NCBI RefSeq assembly: GCF_031755915.1
Contig: NC_083383.1
Span: 18,837,001-18,901,000 of the forward strand
Direction: 5' to 3'
Source: Ziziphus jujuba
Taxonomy: Eukaryota; Streptophyta; Magnoliopsida; Rosales; Rhamnaceae
Length of the DNA: 64,000 nt
Both the position numbers and the translations under genes were made by a program. The notes under the pieces were generated by a model. It did not search any database and was not told where the DNA came from. It saw only the letters and a program-made list of their open reading frames with translations. This document shows, in pieces, positions 59,422 through 64,000 of the stretch. The stretch's first letter is position 1, and every line of letters begins with the position of its first letter.

Positions 59422-60585
59422 ATGACAGAATCAAGAATGAGGAGAGGAGATCCACCTTTGAGGATCAATGAGGAGGAGTCCGTAGCATTCCATGGCGATG
59501 CCCGAGCTACCGGGAGTGGAGACCAAGTGGACATGAGAGCTGTTTTGGAGTCAATACAGCGGGTTAGTGCTCAAGTTGAGCATGTGAATCAAAGGATGGG
59601 AAGGGTAGAAGTTTCCCAAGGAATTCCGAACACAAGAAATAGGCAAGAATTCCATGGAGGACGAGGAGGTCACGAGAGACCGAGAGAAGAATTTGATGAG
59701 GAGCCATTCGGTGGAGACTTTGGGAAAGGCATGGATGAAACCTTTGCTGTCCAAGAGAAAGCTGGCTGTGGAAGGTATAGGAGGGAAGGAATAGATGACA
59801 ATCTTAGCAATATCAAGATCAACATCCCACCATTCATGGGAAAAAGTGACCCCGAAGCATATTTGGAGTGGGAAGAAAAGATGGAGATGATATTTGACCG
59901 CCATAATTATTCGGAGGCTAACAAGGTGAAATTGGCAGCAATGGAGTTTGGCCATTATGCACTCCAATGGTGGACCAATGAGCAAAACACCCAAAGGAGA
60001 GTTAGTGATGACTTGATCACTACATGGCGACAAATGAAAGGAGCCATGCGGAAGCGATTCGTACCATCACACTATCATAGGTTGCTGCATCAAAGACTTC
60101 AATCTTTATCTCAAGGACATGGATCCGTGGAGGATTATTACAAGGAGATGGAGATGCTTATGATGAGACTGAACTTGAATGAAGATAGGGAAGCAACCAT
60201 GGTAAGGTTTCTTGGTGGTTTGAATCGTGAAATAGCCAATCAACTAGAATTGCAACAATATGTGGAATTGGAGGAGATGTTGCATGTGGCTATTAAATTA
60301 GAGCATCAATTCAAGAGGAGGGGTGTAAGATCATGGTTTGGAGGTGTTTCCAACAGTGGAAGGTCCAATTTAAGTGGCTGGAGGAACAATCCCATCTATG
60401 AAAGCAAGCCAAAGCCGAAAGTCAAAGAAGAAAGTTCAAACTGGCCAAGGAAGGAGACTAGAATCAAATCTGTCCAAGCACCAAAGAATGAGGTAAAATT
60501 AGATCCTAAACCTTTTAGAACTCATGATGTTGTGTGTTAAAAGTGCCAGGGAGGAGGACACATTGCTAGCCAATGCCCGAATTGA
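59422..60585 (+). pseudogene. gag of element F, nearly intact
   Basis: ATG at 59422 (MTESRMRRGDPPLRINEEE); an earlier in-frame codon at 59404 is not conserved in the sister copies. About 372 codons are open: coiled-coil-like QVDMRAVLESIQRVSAQVEH, Arg/Gly-rich stretch, NIKINIPPFMGKSDPEAYLEW, HYALQWWTNEQ, MKGAMRKRFVPSHYHRLLHQ, FLGGLNREIANQLELQQY and a basic tail. The first stop (TAA 60538) hits the second position of the CCHC knuckle, which otherwise continues KCQGGGHIASQC; a TGA follows at 60583. This is the best gag of the family in the window. Confidence 0.92.
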
Positions 60586-61971
60586 AGAATCATGGTGTTA
60601 AAGGGCAATGACGAGCTAGAATCGGAAAGTGAAGAAAGTGAGGATGAAGCCAAGCAAGAGGAGGGGGATTTGGAGGATGAACCCGAAACCTTGCAAGCAT
60701 CCAATGTTGAATTAAACTTGCTTTCTAGGAGAGTACTTGCTGCATACAAAGATGAGGATGAAATTCAAAGAGAGAACATCTTCCACACCTGATGTGAAAT
60801 TCAAGGTAAGATTTGTAGTATGATTATTGATAGTGGAAGTTGTACAAATGTAATTAGTAACATTGTAGTTGATAAATTAGGCTTAATAACTATTAAACAT
60901 CCAGAACCTTATAGATTACAATGGCTTAATGATAGTGGTGAAATAAAAGTGAATAAACAAGCCAAAGTAAAATTTAATATAGGTAGATACGAGGATGTAG
61001 TTTTATGTGATATTGTACCCATGATTGCTGGACATATACTATTAGGTAAACCATGGCAATTTGATAAAGATGCTACTCATTTTAGTCGAGAAAATAGTAT
61101 TGTTTTCAAGTTTAAAGGGAAGAAGGTCAAGCTGGAACCATTATCTCCTAAAGAGGTTTACAAAGACCAATTACAAATGCAACAACGGAGAGAAGCCAAA
61201 AAGCTCAAGGAAAAAGCAAGTATGGCACCAACGGCTTCACCATCCTTTCAAGAAGGTAAGAATGAGGTTGCTGATCAAGGTAAGGTTTCTAAGACTCATA
61301 TTGAGTGGAAAGATCAAGGAAAAACCGAAAGAGAGGGGAAAGAAAGTGGCAAACCCGAGAGCTTGGAGAAGGAAGGGAAATCAGAAGCTTTGCGCCAATC
61401 CAAGGGGGAAAAAGAAAAAGAAAGAAAAGAAAGGTCAAGTAGCAACTTTTATTTGAGTTTAGGGGATATTAATAAGGTTATTGAGTGTAAGAAACCTTTG
61501 CTGGTCATGATTTATAAAGAAAATTATTTTAATGATCAAACTAACTTTGAAGAACTTGAATTGCCAAGTTCAATGATTTCTTTTTTGAAGGAATTTGGAG
61601 ACGCCTTCCCAAATGAAATTCCAAGTGGACTACCATCCAATCAAGGGGGAAAAGGTGAGCTTGCTGTCCAAGGTAAGTCTTCTAATACTCAGGTTGTGTG
61701 GAAAAATTTTAATAAAACCAAGAGTGAAAAATTTGGTGCAAAAGCCGAGAGTGAGGAAGGTGAGATGGCCGTGAGTGAGAAAGGAAAAGGAAGACAAGAA
61801 AGGAAAAATATAAATTTTTATCTTAGCTTTGGTGATGTTAATAAAGTAATTATGAATAAGAAATCATTGCTGACCATGAATTTTAAAGATACTTATTTAA
61901 AGATGTCTTTATTGTATAGAACTTTATCTGCATTGTTGAGAGCTTTACTTAGTGGTAATTTGAAAATTTAG
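60586..61971 (+). pseudogene. Protease and doubled linker of element F
   Basis: Same frame as gag. Acidic segment (60592-60789), TGA at 60790 (R codon CGA in the sister D), then 383 open codons: IDSGSC (about 60823), VVDKLGLITIKHPEPYRLQWL, VVLCDIVPMIAGHILLGKPW, FKGKKVKLEPLSPKEVY. Next a charged linker with GDINKVIECKKPLLVM and ELELPSSMISFLKEFGDAFP, which is the natural run-up to RT. Instead of RT, a second charged linker and GDVNKVIMNKKSLL follow from about 61650, then the scrambled pol piece. TAG at 61969 (W codon TGG in sisters). Confidence 0.9.
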
Positions 61972-62296
61972 GAAATATTGTTTGCTAACTTTAAAAAGTG
62001 TAATTTTTACCATAATGAGCATGTATTTCTAGATTTTGTTGTAATAGTGTTTGACCCAGGAGAATTGGTTTGTTACACCTACAAAAGGAAAGGTTTCCTA
62101 AACAAAGAAAGTCAAAGCTCATGCCGCCTATGGATAGACTTTTTCAAGTTTTGGAGCCGAATAACAAGAATGCCTACAAGCTTGATTTACCGGGTGAGTA
62201 TAACATGAGTGCTGCATTTAATGTTGCTGATTTAACTCCTTTTGCTTCAGGTGATGACTTCGATTTGAGGACAAATCCTTTTCAAGGGGAGGGGAA
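61890..62296 (+). pseudogene. Scrambled IN-RT-IN pol piece of element F
   Basis: Segments: YLKM, IN piece RTLSALLRALLSGNLKI (61918-61968), RT piece FANFKKCNFYHNEHVFLDF (61981-62037), IN C-terminus from FDPGELV with a frameshift near 62070, then KERFPKQRKSKLMPP, KNAYKLDLPGEYNM, NVADLTPFA, DDFDLRTNPFQGEGND. The last frame (62070-62777) runs on far into the 3' LTR. Junctions agree with those in B, C and D. Confidence 0.92.
62282..62296 (+). promoter_or_regulatory. Polypurine tract of F
   Basis: TCAAGGGGAGGGGAA directly before the 3' LTR. Confidence 0.88.
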
Positions 62297-63422
62297 TGAT
62301 GCGAATCCGCCCGAACCCATACAACCGACAATCCGCTGGGGTGCCGATCCGTTACGGATGAAGGTGGGACCGATCACTAGAGCCCTAGCCAAGAAGTTCA
62401 AGGACAATATTGCTGTCTTTATACAAGGAATAAGTCATAGTCAAGAGGGGTTGGCCATATCTAAAGAACCAAGGCCTATTTTACTCATACAAGCAATAGA
62501 AGCCAAAACGGGCCCCGGTGGCGGTTTTGGTACATTTTGGAGCCCGGGAAGCATGAAATGGTTCCAATGCTTTATGGGTTCAATACATATGCCCAAGAGG
62601 TCATGGAATCAAGCTAAAGCAGCCTCAAATGCAATCAAAAAGGGCTTGTACGGACAGCATCAACAATTTGGCCGAATTTGCTGTATTGCTTGCTGGCTTT
62701 ACTGTATTAGCCTTTTCTTATTTTTCCAAGCATGGGCAACGTGTGGGACTTCATATTCAGCTTATTTGGCATCCTAGAAAGCATCTAGAAGCTGATTTGA
62801 AGCTCAAAGAGGTCAAAGATTGATCAAAGTCAACTTGATCAAAAAGGCTAGCAATTTTAGTTTCCTAATTTGTTTTTACTTTTTGTTTTAGGAAACTACC
62901 ATTACTTTTTGACTTTTATTTATTTATTTTCTGGAAAAATAACTTTAGGAAGGTTTTTATTTTATTCTTTCCATTGTAAATTAATTAATTCCTAATTTAA
63001 TATAAAGAAATTAATTAATCAAACTTAGATTAGGAAAGGAAGTATAGTTTCAGCCAACTAGGTTTCTTTATGTGTGGTGGCTGATTTTCTTTATGTTCTA
63101 GGGTTTTATTTCATGGCTTTGTAGCCTATTTAAAGGCTTATTTTTCAAGAAGAATACAACTTTGATTTGAATAAGAAAATACTTGTGAGATTAATTATCT
63201 CTTTGTTCTTTGAGAACACCTAAAACACCATTAGAGAATTGGTTGTTTTAGCTTGACTTATCAATAGGTTTTCCATCCCCTATTGTGGCGTCTACATTAT
63301 ACCAAGGTTTCTAACCACAGGTTGGTTAGGGGTTGGGGTCCATTCCATTGGAACTTGAACTTAATTAAGATCCAGGCTAATATAATACGGGTTTAGGAGT
63401 AGGTCGTCCTAGGTTCGTATCA
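62297..63422 (+). repeat. 3' LTR of element F
   Basis: Nearly identical to 57168-58302. One visible difference is the loss of a TTTACTGTA unit near 62700. Ends GGTTCGTATCA. Confidence 0.94.
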
Positions 63423-64000
63423 TTTGGTATCAGAGCCAAATTTTGTTCAGGTTTGATCTATCTTTATTTGTTTTTGTTTTGTTCTGCAATTTTAGCATTA
63501 GGTTAAGGTTGCATCCATGCCACACACGTTCTACATCTTAAAAAAAAAAAAAAAAATTCATTCCTAGTTGAATTAGGATTTCCTAGTTTTACCGTATTTT
63601 TGTTTCCTAGTTTGTTGGTTGTCTTTCATTATTGTTCCTGTTAATTTTGGTTTTTTGTTGATTTTTCTTTGCTGTTTTAGTCTTCAATATTTGCATTCAT
63701 ATATTAAAAAAAAAAAAGAAAAAAAAGAAAATTCGAACAGATATTAAAAAAAAAAAAAAACTGCACTTTTATTTTTGTTGGAGGCCACGGGTTTGGTGGA
63801 TTTTTGGTAAGGAATTGCAATTTTTGGTGTTGATCTTTGCTACTGCAGTTGTTTTATGGTCTATGAGTGAAAAAAATGAAAAATAAAAAATAAAAAGAAC
63901 AAGCCAAATAAAAAAAAAAATTTCAGTTTGTTGGAGTTTGATTTGTTTGTTGGTAATTTGTTGGAGCTGCTGGTTTGTGATTATTTATTCAATATTTGAG
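63423..64000 (+). mobile_element. Second internal region joined to the F LTR, cut by the window end
   Basis: Primer site TGGTATCAGAGCC at 63425-63437 (perfect) and about 560 bp of leader with poly-A tracts (63540-63557, 63707-63728, 63746-63760). It matches 58303-58880 but with clearly more differences than the two LTRs of F have between them. The sequence after the F 3' LTR is therefore another gypsy unit that shares this LTR, not the flank of F. Confidence 0.9.

Larger units (their letters stand above)
57168..63422 (+). mobile_element. Non-autonomous gypsy element F, youngest copy
   Basis: LTRs 57168-58302 (1135 bp) and 62297-63422 (1126 bp) differ by roughly fifteen substitutions plus a few small indels, the smallest difference in the window. 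The internal region is 4.0 kb: primer site, leader, gag, protease, two linkers, scrambled pol piece, polypurine tract. gag to the scrambled piece lies in one reading frame broken by only four stops and one frameshift. The 3' LTR is again followed by primer site and leader, so no closing target duplication is visible. The preceding five bases are CTACA. Confidence 0.93.

Noticed and set aside
57168..63422. F as a currently active element
   Set aside because: At least four stops and a frameshift, and no RT or integrase; at most it could be moved by enzymes from elsewhere.

Overview
This is a window of plant nuclear DNA, most likely from a dicot. It is very AT-rich between genes and is built almost entirely of transposable elements, many nested inside one another. 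Evidence for a plant: long terminal repeat (LTR) retrotransposons of the Ty3/gypsy and Ty1/copia types primed from a Met-tRNA-like site, a Mutator-like element (MULE) carrying a Ulp1-type protease gene with a plant-specific DUF1985 domain, a hAT-type MITE, and GT..AG introns. I find no intact host gene, no rRNA or tRNA gene and no CRISPR array. I cannot name the species.

Layout. 1-8.5 kb: AT-rich intergenic DNA with a possible Helitron remnant holding a 100-bp tandem array, a hAT MITE (4186-4747, perfect 8-bp target duplication), a 74-bp tandem duplication and a second MITE-like element. 8538-20039: a complete 11.5-kb MULE with about 110-bp terminal inverted repeats and a 9-bp target duplication. 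It carries a decayed Ulp1-like gene (+) facing a decayed MuDR-type transposase gene (-). Blocks of a self-complementary 20-21-bp minisatellite sit in its three spacers. 20-35.7 kb: a decayed copia element (minus strand) interrupted by an 8.1-kb gypsy element, E (22590-30712, target duplication TATAT), the only gypsy copy here that keeps reverse transcriptase (RT), RNase H and integrase (IN).

35.7-64 kb: a second copia element (minus strand) holds a nest. Gypsy element D was interrupted by B (minus strand, target duplication CAAAA), and B was interrupted by C (minus strand, target duplication ACTAA). The 5' LTR of the copia element was entered by LTR G, and G was entered by element F, which runs to the window end. 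B, C, D and F belong to one gypsy family with E, but all lack most of pol. Where pol should be, all four carry the same non-collinear patchwork: a short IN piece, then a short RT piece, then the IN C-terminus leading into the LTR.

How it works together. E-like copies could have supplied enzymes. B, C, D and F look like a non-autonomous lineage that kept LTRs, primer site, gag and polypurine tract but carries a scrambled, enzyme-less pol region, and it spread anyway, since clean target duplications flank B and C. Every coding region shows decay (in-frame stops, frameshifts). I consider the shared scrambled pol and the palindromic minisatellites of the MULE the two most unusual things in the window.
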